Below, piece by piece: positions 7,345 to 13,769 of a stretch of DNA of 33,303 nucleotides. The number at the start of each line of letters is the position of its first letter. Position 1 is the stretch's first letter. The notes below the pieces were generated by a model. That model saw only the letters and a list, made by a program, of their open reading frames with translations. It was not told the origin of the DNA and made no database searches. Source of the stretch: Candidatus Peregrinibacteria bacterium CG11_big_fil_rev_8_21_14_0_20_46_8 (GTDB lineage Bacteria; Patescibacteriota; Gracilibacteria; UBA1369; UM-FILTER-53-11); the NCBI GenBank assembly GCA_002796025.1, contig PCVQ01000004.1, positions 1 through 33,303 of the forward strand. Reading direction: 5' to 3'. The translations under genes and the position numbers were made by a program.

Positions 7345-7986
7345 ATGGATATTCAATGGCATGGACGCTCATGCGTCTCAATTAAGGGAAAAAGCGGTAC
7401 AGTTATTGTGGATCCTTATGATCAGAAAAAAGCAGGTTTCAAGCTGCCGAAAAGTTTAAAACCAGAGGTCGTGCTTTCAAATGAAGATGATCCTGAATTG
7501 GACGCTGCTCAGTTTGGTAAAGAAACGCATATCTTTGACTGGCCTGGAGAGTACGAGGCGTGCGGAATCCTTATTCAGGCGATTCAGGCATATGACCGTC
7601 CGCTCGAAAAAGACGAAGCGGGCAATAAACAGTCAACCAAGGCAAATTCGATTATGATTTATTCGCTCATGGTAGATGGTTTGCGCGTATGCCATTTGGG
7701 AAATATCGGTCATAAATTAACCCCCGAAATGCTTGAGCAGATTGGAGAGGTAGATGTTTTGCTGGTTCCCATCGGTGGTATACTTGGCCCAGAAAAAGCA
7801 CACGAAGTTATTGAGCAAATTGAACCGCGCATTAGTATTCCGATTTATTTTGAAGATCCGACTGCTTTCTTAAAGGAGGTTGGTGCGCAAAATTTAGAGG
7901 CGCAAAAAGTCGCCAAATTTCAGAGCCGCAGTACATTACCGAGCGACAAAATGGAGGTGAACTTGCTGGAGCAGGTTAATGGATAG
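7345..7986 (+). CDS. Metallo-beta-lactamase-fold protein (UlaG-like) lacking the metal-binding motif
   Basis: 213 aa. The fold is visible: MDIQWHGRSCVSIKGKSGTV, VIVDPYD, VVLSNEDDPELD, HIFDWPGEYEA, VCHLGNIGH, VDVLLVPIGG, matching the strand order of UlaG-type (Lactamase_B_3) hydrolases. The position where relatives have HxHxDH reads SNEDDPEL, so all Zn ligands of that motif are missing; the later Gly-Asn-Ile-Gly-His and Pro-Ile-Gly-Gly loops remain. It is therefore probably not a hydrolase of the usual kind and may have a binding or scaffolding role. Promoter and start are well defined (leaderless). Last gene before tRNA-Arg. Confidence 0.85.
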   Translation: MDIQWHGRSCVSIKGKSGTVIVDPYDQKKAGFKLPKSLKPEVVLSNEDDPELDAAQFGKETHIFDWPGEYEACGILIQAIQAYDRPLEKDEAGNKQSTKANSIMIYSLMVDGLRVCHLGNIGHKLTPEMLEQIGEVDVLLVPIGGILGPEKAHEVIEQIEPRISIPIYFEDPTAFLKEVGAQNLEAQKVAKFQSRSTLPSDKMEVNLLEQVNG

Positions 7987-8039
7987 TTAGTGCGTACCTC
8001 ATTCTATTTTTGTTCATATCTTTCTGCGCGCTCGTTTTT

Positions 8040-8116
8040 TGGTACCCCGGGCAGGAGTTGAACCTACAACCTTTCCCTTAGGACGGGACTGCTCTATCCA
8101 GTTGAGCTACCGGGGC
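8040..8116 (-). tRNA. tRNA-Arg(CCU)
   Basis: Cloverleaf on the minus strand: acceptor GCCCCGG paired with CCGGGGT, D arm GCTC/GAGC, T arm GTAGG-TTCAACT-CCTGC, discriminator A and an encoded CCA (8042-8040). The anticodon loop GTCCTAA gives CCU, decoding AGG. Oddities: pair 27-43 is a G-A mismatch and position 32 is G. Confidence 0.92.
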
Positions 8117-8172
8117 TTATGTGCGGGGTAATAGTACTATAGAATTTTTTATTGCGCGCCTACAAACATAAT

Positions 8173-8213
8173 AAAAAAAATCTCCCGGGCACTATTGCGG
8201 CGGGAGATTTTTT
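8173..8213 (-). terminator. Rho-independent terminator of the histone-like gene (bidirectional)
   Basis: Stem AATCTCCCG (8179-8187) and CGGGAGATT (8201-8209) with a 13-nt loop. It is followed by T-runs on both strands, so it can also stop + strand transcription arriving from the 7345 side. Confidence 0.8.
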
Positions 8214-8230
8214 AAAACGCTAAGAAAAAT

Positions 8231-8440
8231 TTATTTCTTCTTACGTCGAGCTGGCTTGCGTTTTGCAGCTGGCTTGCGCTTAGCTGGCTTCTTAGCCGCT
8301 TTGCGTTTTGCAGCTGGCTTGCGCTTAGCTGGCTTCTTAGCCGCCTTGCGTTTTGGAGCTGCCTTGCGCTTAGCTGGCTTCTTAGCCACTTTGCGTTTTG
8401 CAGCTGGCTTGCGTTTTGCAACGCGTTTTTTTGCTGGCAT
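8231..8440 (-). CDS. Lys/Ala/Pro-rich histone H1-like (Hc1/AlgP-type) DNA-binding protein
   Basis: 69 aa, composed almost wholly of Lys, Arg, Ala and Pro. After MPAKKRVAK the protein is four 15-residue units (residues 10-24, 25-39, 40-54, 55-69) of the form RKPAAKRKAAKKPAK, the last degenerating into RRKKK. Such tails bind DNA without sequence specificity, as in eukaryotic H1 and bacterial H1-like proteins; a nucleoid role is inferred from composition. The promoter is good (TTTACA, 17 nt, TAAAAT at 8550-8522) and a T-rich leader of about 75 nt ends in TTTTTTAACCCC six nt before the ATG. No Shine-Dalgarno. Followed by a strong terminator. Confidence 0.85.
   Translation of the reverse strand: MPAKKRVAKRKPAAKRKVAKKPAKRKAAPKRKAAKKPAKRKPAAKRKAAKKPAKRKPAAKRKPARRKKK
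8234..8413 (-). repeat. Four tandem 45-bp units inside the histone-like gene
   Basis: The 15-codon unit is repeated in phase; units 2-3 are nearly identical at DNA level (recurring GCTTAGCTGGCTTCTTAGCC on the + strand). The copy number could vary between strains by slippage. Confidence 0.85.
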
Positions 8441-8446
8441 AAAGCA

Positions 8447-8459
8447 GGGGTTAAAAAAT
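8447..8459 (-). promoter_or_regulatory. ATTTTTTAACCCC leader element, 6 nt before the histone-like ATG
   Basis: Minus strand ATTTTTTAACCCC, then TGCTTT, then ATG. The same element precedes the genes at 19902, 25450 and 25873 at nearly the same distance. Confidence 0.6.
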
Positions 8460-8521
8460 AATAAAAAAAATAGAAAACAGAAATTAAAAAAGAAAAATAA
8501 AAAAACTTTTTCTCAAGAAAA

Positions 8522-8550
8522 ATTTTATCTCTTTTTCATTTCTCTGTAAA
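8522..8550 (-). promoter_or_regulatory. Sigma-70-type promoter of the histone-like gene
   Basis: -35 TTTACA (8550-8545), 17-nt spacer, -10 TAAAAT (8527-8522). Just upstream is an inverted repeat CGCAAAA/TTTTGCG (8560-8566 and 8571-8577) that could be an operator. Confidence 0.6.
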
Positions 8551-8627
8551 CACTTTGCGCGCAAAATTTATTTTGCGTGTAAAGAAATTTTTTTGTGTAT
8601 GCGTGTTATAAAAATTTTAACATTTTT

Positions 8628-8680
8628 TGCACATTAGTTTTCCCTTTTAAAATAGAGGAAAAAACGGTGTGCATTTTTTT
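8628..8680 (+). terminator. Hairpin followed by seven T, no known + strand gene upstream
   Basis: TGCACA (8628-8633) pairs with TGTGCA (8668-8673), and inside it TTTTCC (8638-8643) with GGAAAA (8657-8662); T7 follows at 8674-8680. It reads as a terminator on the + strand only. The rest of the 8441-8726 stretch is AT-rich leader and promoter sequence of the histone-like gene, with nothing else that I can identify. Confidence 0.35.
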
Positions 8681-8726
8681 ATTCGTTGCGGGTTATTTTT
8701 TTTCGTATCCCGTTGTAGCTAAAAAA

Positions 8727-9662
8727 CTAATTTATAAATTCTTTTGCTTTTTCATTTTCAATGAGTGCAAGAAATGTAAAAGTCCACACTGCATTTGAAA
8801 ATAAATTTAAAATTCCTGTGAAGTAAGATGCAAAAATTAATCCAACAATACTCAAAAGAATTCCAATCACAATTGCAATTTGGGTTGCAATTGCTGTGGC
8901 TGCAAAAAGTCCGATCGTAATAAAAAGTACCGTCGGCACAATGAGCACTGCAACAATGTTAATAATAATTCGAACGCCGATGAGCAGCATCAAAACTCCT
9001 ATAATAAATGTATGTTGCCAGCTTAAAAGTACGAGCTTGGCGCTTTTTGCCATGGCGCTAAGTACCGAACTGCGTTTTAGCACGATAAAAAATTCGGAAT
9101 AGGTAAAAAGCAGCGTGAGCAGAAACCCAATAAGACCGGCGAGTACAAAGAACGGAAGCAGTGTTTCAAGGGCACCAGGACCAAGATTTCGCAAAACGAA
9201 TGCAGCTTCGGTAAGAATAGCAAAGAGTGAAAACCCCCGAATCAGCAAGTTGTATTCAAAGAGGGGCAGAAAGACGACTAAACCAAGTCCTACACCGTCA
9301 CTTACACGAATTTCTTTGCCTTCGCGTGCCCGGGCAATGAGCTGAATAAGCCCGCCTTGGCAGAGTGTCGGCAGCAATGCATATATAATAAGGATAAGTG
9401 CTGTCACTAAAATGGCGGGTACAATTAATCCTCTATGTACACTTAGAAAGTCGTAAATATTGCCAGCGAGCTCTGCTAAAAAGCTTTGTTCGGCATCGTC
9501 AAAGAGCGCTGAGTATTTAAAGGCAAAGTACTGGTATATAAGGTAGATAATGCTTATGAGCGTTGTAAAAAGGGCTGGTAAAAATGCATACCACCACATT
9601 AAACGCTTATTTTGGCGCGTAAATGCCCAGGCCTCACTTATAATATGACGGGAGTTCACCAT
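8727..9662 (-). CDS. Hypothetical multi-pass membrane protein, 311 aa
   Basis: About six transmembrane segments: residues near 20-48 (LMWWYAFLPALFTTLISIIY), 78-100, 125-150, 165-190, 205-260 (two helices, very Ile/Val-rich) and 265-300. The cytoplasmic N-terminus begins MVNSRHIISEAWAFTRQNK. The plan resembles membrane proteins with a repeated DUF-type fold common in CPR genomes (glycerophosphoryl diester phosphodiesterase membrane-domain-like or DUF975-like), but I cannot assign a family. TATAAT at 9680-9675 ends 12 nt before the ATG, giving a leader of only about 5 nt. Confidence 0.8.
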   Translation of the reverse strand: MVNSRHIISEAWAFTRQNKRLMWWYAFLPALFTTLISIIYLIYQYFAFKYSALFDDAEQSFLAELAGNIYDFLSVHRGLIVPAILVTALILIIYALLPTLCQGGLIQLIARAREGKEIRVSDGVGLGLVVFLPLFEYNLLIRGFSLFAILTEAAFVLRNLGPGALETLLPFFVLAGLIGFLLTLLFTYSEFFIVLKRSSVLSAMAKSAKLVLLSWQHTFIIGVLMLLIGVRIIINIVAVLIVPTVLFITIGLFAATAIATQIAIVIGILLSIVGLIFASYFTGILNLFSNAVWTFTFLALIENEKAKEFIN

Positions 9663-9768
9663 GGTGTCCGGGCTATTATATAGATTTTTTTAATAGTCTT
9701 GCAGGGAAACTGCCCATTTGTTAGAATTCGGCAGTATTCAAGCAGTATTAATAAAATATTTTTATAAC

Positions 9769-10032
9769 ATGAAAAGAGACAAGAAAAAGAAAGTGATCGG
9801 AGATCATGGGAGTCATCCTAAGGATACTGGATCACACCACGTTCAGGTTGCAATCCTGACCGAACGTATTAATGAGCTCAGTAAGCATTTGGAAACCCAT
9901 CCTAAAGATAACAGCAGCCGCCGCGGTTTGCTGATGATGGTTGGCCGTCGCCGCAAGCTGCTTAATTATGTTAAGGGTAAAGGCGCGGATACATACGAGT
10001 CGCTCCTTAAAAAACTCAAGCTGCGAAAATAA
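9769..10032 (+). CDS. rpsO: 30S ribosomal protein S15
   Basis: 87 aa from ATG 9769 (MKRDKKKKVIGDHGSHPKDTGS), the usual length for S15; the upstream start at 9718 would add a non-homologous leader. Family signatures: DTGSHHVQVAILTERINELSKHLETHPKDNSSRRGLL and VGRRRKLLNYVKGKGADTYESLLKKLKLRK (shown here only as landmarks: GSHHVQVAILTERI, HPKDNSSRRGLL, GRRRKLLNYV). S15 binds the 16S central domain early in assembly and helps form bridge B4. No Shine-Dalgarno precedes it; the upstream sequence is AT-rich. It heads an rpsO-pnp pair, the same order as in many bacteria. Confidence 0.97.
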   Translation: MKRDKKKKVIGDHGSHPKDTGSHHVQVAILTERINELSKHLETHPKDNSSRRGLLMMVGRRRKLLNYVKGKGADTYESLLKKLKLRK

Positions 10033-10043
10033 TCGTAGCTGTA

Positions 10044-10125
10044 GGAACAGGTGTAATAAGACAGGAAGATGTTTGTGCCTTCGGCAGTTGGGCTTAAACA
10101 CTTTCTTGTCTTCAAAACTTGTTCC
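10044..10125 (+). promoter_or_regulatory. Long mRNA hairpin between rpsO and pnp, RNase III-site-like
   Basis: The main stem pairs 10058-10074 (AAGACAGGAAGATGTTT) with 10096-10112 (AAACACTTTCTTGTCTT) over 17 bp including G-U pairs, extended below by GGAACAGG (10044-10051) with CTTGTTCC (10118-10125). The loop holds a small hairpin TGCC-TTC-GGCA. Position and shape match the pnp leader stem that RNase III cuts in enterobacteria and through which PNPase controls its own mRNA. There is no T-run after it, so it is not a terminator. A second small hairpin, TGCGC-ATT-GCGCA followed by AATTTTT, lies at 10141-10160 just before the pnp ATG. Confidence 0.7.
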
Positions 10126-10164
10126 GTTTCCTATTCGTTAATGCGCATTGCGCAAATTTTTATT

Positions 10165-12384
10165 ATGGAACAAGTACATTCAGTACAAATGGATATTGGC
10201 GGTCGAGAATTTAAATTGACCTCCGGACTGTATGCATTTCAAGCACATGGAGCTGTTGTCGCTTCTTTTGGTGAGACGCAGGTTTTGGGTGCAACTACTA
10301 TGGCCGAAAAGGCAAAAGAAGGTATAGATTTTTTTCCGCTCTCCGTCGATTATGAAGAGCGCTACTACGCAACAGGAAAAATTAAGGGGAGCCGTTTTAT
10401 TAAGCGTGAAGGGCGTCCGTCTGAACAGGCGATTTTGGCATCACGCATGACTGATCGTCCGATTCGTCCGCTTTTTCCAAAGGGTGCAATGAACGATGTG
10501 CAATGTATTGCGACCGTTCTTTCTGCCGATATGGAGGTATCTCCCACAACAACTGCAACAAATGCAATTTCTGCCGCATTGATGGTTTCGGGTATCCCAT
10601 TTGCCGGGCCAGTTGGTTCAATACGTATGGGGTTGGTCGATAATCAACTCATTGTAAATCCAACCTATGAACAAGTTGAACAAGGCGGTTTGGATTTGGT
10701 AGTTGCCGGTACACTTGATGCTATTACAATGGTGGAGGCCGGTGCTCATGAAGTGCCCGAAGATGTTATGCTCGAAGCTCTTGCCAAAGCTCATGAAGTT
10801 ATAAAGCAGATTTGTGAATTGCAAATCCAGCTGCGGGACAAGGTTAATCCAACACCGCGTGTATTTACGATTCGTCAAAAGAATGAAGCAGCAGCTAATG
10901 CGGTCCAAAGCTATGTAACAGAAGATATGTTGCTCGGCGTAAACGGCAATACAAAGTTTGACGTAAAAGGAAAAATCCATGCTTTGGAAGACGCGCTTTA
11001 TGAGAAGTATGCTCCGCAAATTGAAGCGGGAGAGTTCGGTAAAGGTGATCTTGCCGATGCTTTAAACAGTTTGTTAGAGAAAGATATGCGGAAAAATATT
11101 CTGCAGCAGGAGCGCCGTATTGATGGCCGCTCACTCGATCAAATTCGCCCAATAGAGTGCCGTGTTGGTGAAATTCCGCGGACTCATGGTTCAGGTATGT
11201 TTCAGCGGGGAGAAACACAGGTATTAACGCTGACAACCCTTGGCGGGCCCGGTGCTGCACAGATTATCGATACTATGGATACTGATGAAGAGCGGCGTTA
11301 TATGCATCACTACAACTTCCCGCCGTATTCAGTGGGAGAGGTGCGTATGATGCGTGGTACTTCTCGCCGAGAAGTAGGACATGGAGACTTAGCTGAACGC
11401 GCGTTGCTTCCCGTGCTGCCGAAGAAAGAAGATTTTGCCTATACCATGCGCTTGGTTTCGGAGGTGCTTTCCTGTAATGGGTCAAGCTCTATGGCTTCGG
11501 TGTGCGGTTCTACACTTTCTCTTATGGATGCAGGTGTGCCAATTTCTCGTCCTGTTTCTGGTATTGCAATGGGCTTGGTAACGGGCGAGGATTTCGATGG
11601 TAAAAATGGTACCTATAAAATTCTTACAGATATCCAAGGTTTGGAAGATTTTGCCGGCGATATGGACTTTAAAGTTACTGGAACAAGTGAAGGAATTACT
11701 GCTTTGCAGATGGATATTAAAGTAAAAGGCCTCTCTCTCGATGTATTAAAGGAGGCATTAGAACGTGCACGGAACGCGCGCAACCAAGTACTCGAAGCAA
11801 TGCTCAAGGCAATTGCTACACCGCGCGATCATCTTAGTAAATATGCACCAATGATCAGCAGTATGCATATCGATCCAGATGATATTAAGCTTGTAATCGG
11901 CAAGGGCGGGGAAACCATTCAGAAAATTACCGCCGAGACGGAATGCGAGATCGACATTGAGCAAGATGGTTTAGTTATGATTACTGCAAAAGATCAAGAA
12001 TCGGGTCAGCGCGCTATGGATTGGATTAAAAAGATTACTTATAAGCCTGCGGTTGGAGATGTATTCGAAGGTAAGGTTGTTCGTATTATGGACTTCGGTG
12101 CCTTTGTAGAAATTACGCCGGGCAAGGACGGGCTTGTACATATTTCTCAACTCGATCACCATCGCGTAAACCGCGTTGAGGACGTAGTGCAGTTAGGCGA
12201 TATTGTTAAAGTAAAACTGATGGAAATCGATGATCAAGGACGCTATAACTTATCCCGAAAAGTCTTACTGCCTCGACCAGAAGGCATGCCTGAACAAAGT
12301 GAGAGCGACTTTGGCGGAGGCTACCGCCTAGGCGGGGCAGGTCGTCCATCTCGGCCACCACGTCGCGGTCCGCCACGTCGCTAA
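10165..12384 (+). CDS. pnp: Polyribonucleotide nucleotidyltransferase (PNPase)
   Basis: 739 aa from ATG 10165 (MEQVHSVQMDIGGREFKLTS); the longer frame from 10069 would translate the leader hairpin and is rejected. Domain order is standard: RNase PH-like 1 (to about residue 215), an alpha-helical linker, RNase PH-like 2 with DAGVPISRPVSGIAMGL near 455 and the catalytic acidic cluster in LEDFAGDMDFKVTGT, KH domain with GKGG near 579, and S1 domain from about 630 (GKVVRIMDFGAFVEI). The tail is Gly/Arg/Pro-rich (RPPRRGPPRR) and may add RNA affinity. Phosphorolytic 3'-5' RNA decay. Stop overlaps the stop of the convergent CDF gene by 4 nt (CTAA). Confidence 0.98.
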   Translation: MEQVHSVQMDIGGREFKLTSGLYAFQAHGAVVASFGETQVLGATTMAEKAKEGIDFFPLSVDYEERYYATGKIKGSRFIKREGRPSEQAILASRMTDRPIRPLFPKGAMNDVQCIATVLSADMEVSPTTTATNAISAALMVSGIPFAGPVGSIRMGLVDNQLIVNPTYEQVEQGGLDLVVAGTLDAITMVEAGAHEVPEDVMLEALAKAHEVIKQICELQIQLRDKVNPTPRVFTIRQKNEAAANAVQSYVTEDMLLGVNGNTKFDVKGKIHALEDALYEKYAPQIEAGEFGKGDLADALNSLLEKDMRKNILQQERRIDGRSLDQIRPIECRVGEIPRTHGSGMFQRGETQVLTLTTLGGPGAAQIIDTMDTDEERRYMHHYNFPPYSVGEVRMMRGTSRREVGHGDLAERALLPVLPKKEDFAYTMRLVSEVLSCNGSSSMASVCGSTLSLMDAGVPISRPVSGIAMGLVTGEDFDGKNGTYKILTDIQGLEDFAGDMDFKVTGTSEGITALQMDIKVKGLSLDVLKEALERARNARNQVLEAMLKAIATPRDHLSKYAPMISSMHIDPDDIKLVIGKGGETIQKITAETECEIDIEQDGLVMITAKDQESGQRAMDWIKKITYKPAVGDVFEGKVVRIMDFGAFVEITPGKDGLVHISQLDHHRVNRVEDVVQLGDIVKVKLMEIDDQGRYNLSRKVLLPRPEGMPEQSESDFGGGYRLGGAGRPSRPPRRGPPRR

Positions 12385-13736
12385 ATATCGAGTATGAGGA
12401 GCTTTATTGTCTCGTGCACATCATCGATACCCACAAACTTTGGGTATACTTTGATGTTATTTAAGCGCAGGTTGTAATACAGCAGCGGTTCGACGCTATT
12501 TGTAATATAGATATTGGTCTTATTCTTTTGAAGAAACTCCGCCATTTTGACGGCATCGTCAGAATGAAAGCTTTCTGCGAGATGAAAATGGTCATGCACT
12601 TGCCCATCCTTTATATCGACAAAGAGGAATGTATAGTCGCTGTCGTCGTCGATGTCTATTTTTGCCGAAAGCCCATCAGCGGGATTTTGCACCGGAATAG
12701 CAACGCGGATTTTATCGGGCTTTGGTGCATCGATGTAGAGTACAAAATCGCCGAGATGCCGAATGTTTTCTTCAATAGAGTGATGCAGCCGGTGAATCTC
12801 ATTTCGTAAATCGATTGCATTACTAAATGGATTTGTTTCGAGAATTGCCTCGCCGAATAAAAATGTTCCCGTTTTTCTCAGTCGTATCTTTTTAATTTTT
12901 GTAACGATGCGTGACTTTTTTAGGAGCGTGCGAATTTTACGTGCAATCTTAGGATCGTCCCAGAAATCAAGTAAGTCGAGCAGGGATTCTTTTGCAAATT
13001 TTACTCCGCTCCAAATTATCAAAACAGAGATGAGTATACCCAGTATCGCTCCTGCATGCGCTATGCCAAACTTATCTCCTACGATACCGAGCAAAACGCC
13101 TCCGGAGACAAACATATCGTTGCGTTTGTCATAGGCGCTGGCGAGCATCGCTTTTGATTCAAGTTTCTCTCCCGCAGCTTTTTGATTGTAGTATGAGTAA
13201 CCGGCTGCAATGATTGAGATCGAAGATATAATGATACCGAAAATGTGGTTTGTAGTAATGCGTGCCGTGAATATAGAGTTAATACTTTCTAGAAAGAGCC
13301 GCCCGCCGATCACGAGAATGAAAAGCGATATGAGAAAGGAAATGAGTGTTTCGATTCTATGGTATCCGTACGAAAAACCATGGCCTGCGCGTTTCGTGGA
13401 GAGACGAAGTCCCATAAAAATTGCAATCGCGGCGAGGATATCGCTAAAGCTGCTTACAGCATCTCCAATTAAGGGAATAAAGTTAGTTATGTAGCCGGCC
13501 ACACCTTTGGCAATCGTTAAAGCTATGAGCAAAAATACACTTCTTCGGGCCACCCGCATCGCTTGCCGTAACTCTTCTTGATGCGCCGCTTTGAGCGGTG
13601 TTTTTGGTAAATCTTTAATTACCTTTACCTCACCGGTAGGATTACTCGGGTCCGGTTTAATATCTGGATTCTCTTTATTTGTTTCGACTTTTTGTGTGAC
13701 GATTTTTTCTGTTTCGTCCTTTTTTGCAGTTGGCAT
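12381..13736 (-). CDS. Cation diffusion facilitator (CDF) transporter with a C-terminal NifX/FeMo-cofactor-like domain
   Basis: 451 aa from ATG 13736; TATAAT (13750-13745) ends 8 nt upstream. Residues 1-60 are a charged, Pro-rich cytoplasmic extension. Then come six transmembrane helices of a CDF antiporter, including the second-helix motif GDAVSSFSDILAA and the fifth-helix motif ASAYDKRNDM, followed by the cytoplasmic CDF domain (KKIRLRKTGTFLFGEAIL... EENIRHLGDFVLYID). The last 100 residues (IRVAIPVQNPADGLSAKIDI to the end) match the dinitrogenase iron-molybdenum cofactor / NifX-like fold. Where Zn transporters usually have His/Asp xxx Asp in helix two, this one has Ser95 and Asp99, with Asp203 and Asp207 in helix five, so the transported metal may not be zinc. 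Confidence 0.9.
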   Translation of the reverse strand: MPTAKKDETEKIVTQKVETNKENPDIKPDPSNPTGEVKVIKDLPKTPLKAAHQEELRQAMRVARRSVFLLIALTIAKGVAGYITNFIPLIGDAVSSFSDILAAIAIFMGLRLSTKRAGHGFSYGYHRIETLISFLISLFILVIGGRLFLESINSIFTARITTNHIFGIIISSISIIAAGYSYYNQKAAGEKLESKAMLASAYDKRNDMFVSGGVLLGIVGDKFGIAHAGAILGILISVLIIWSGVKFAKESLLDLLDFWDDPKIARKIRTLLKKSRIVTKIKKIRLRKTGTFLFGEAILETNPFSNAIDLRNEIHRLHHSIEENIRHLGDFVLYIDAPKPDKIRVAIPVQNPADGLSAKIDIDDDSDYTFLFVDIKDGQVHDHFHLAESFHSDDAVKMAEFLQKNKTNIYITNSVEPLLYYNLRLNNIKVYPKFVGIDDVHETIKLLILDI

Positions 13737-13750
13737 ATCCAAGTATTATA
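13737..13750 (-). promoter_or_regulatory. -10 element of the CDF transporter gene
   Basis: TATAAT at 13750-13745, eight nt before the ATG at 13736, again predicting a leaderless transcript inside the short gap after the upstream gene. Confidence 0.5.
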
Positions 13751-13769
13751 CCAGCAAAAAGGGGATTTG

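Noticed and set aside
8234..8413. CRISPR-like array because of regular repeats
   Set aside because: The repeats are contiguous 45-bp coding units without spacers inside the histone-like gene; no cas genes are present.
10069..10164. N-terminal extension of PNPase starting at 10069
   Set aside because: It would translate the leader hairpin; homology begins at MEQVHSVQMDIGGREF.
10618..11260. Minus-strand frames opposite pnp
   Set aside because: Antisense to conserved PNPase domains, with no recognisable sequence.
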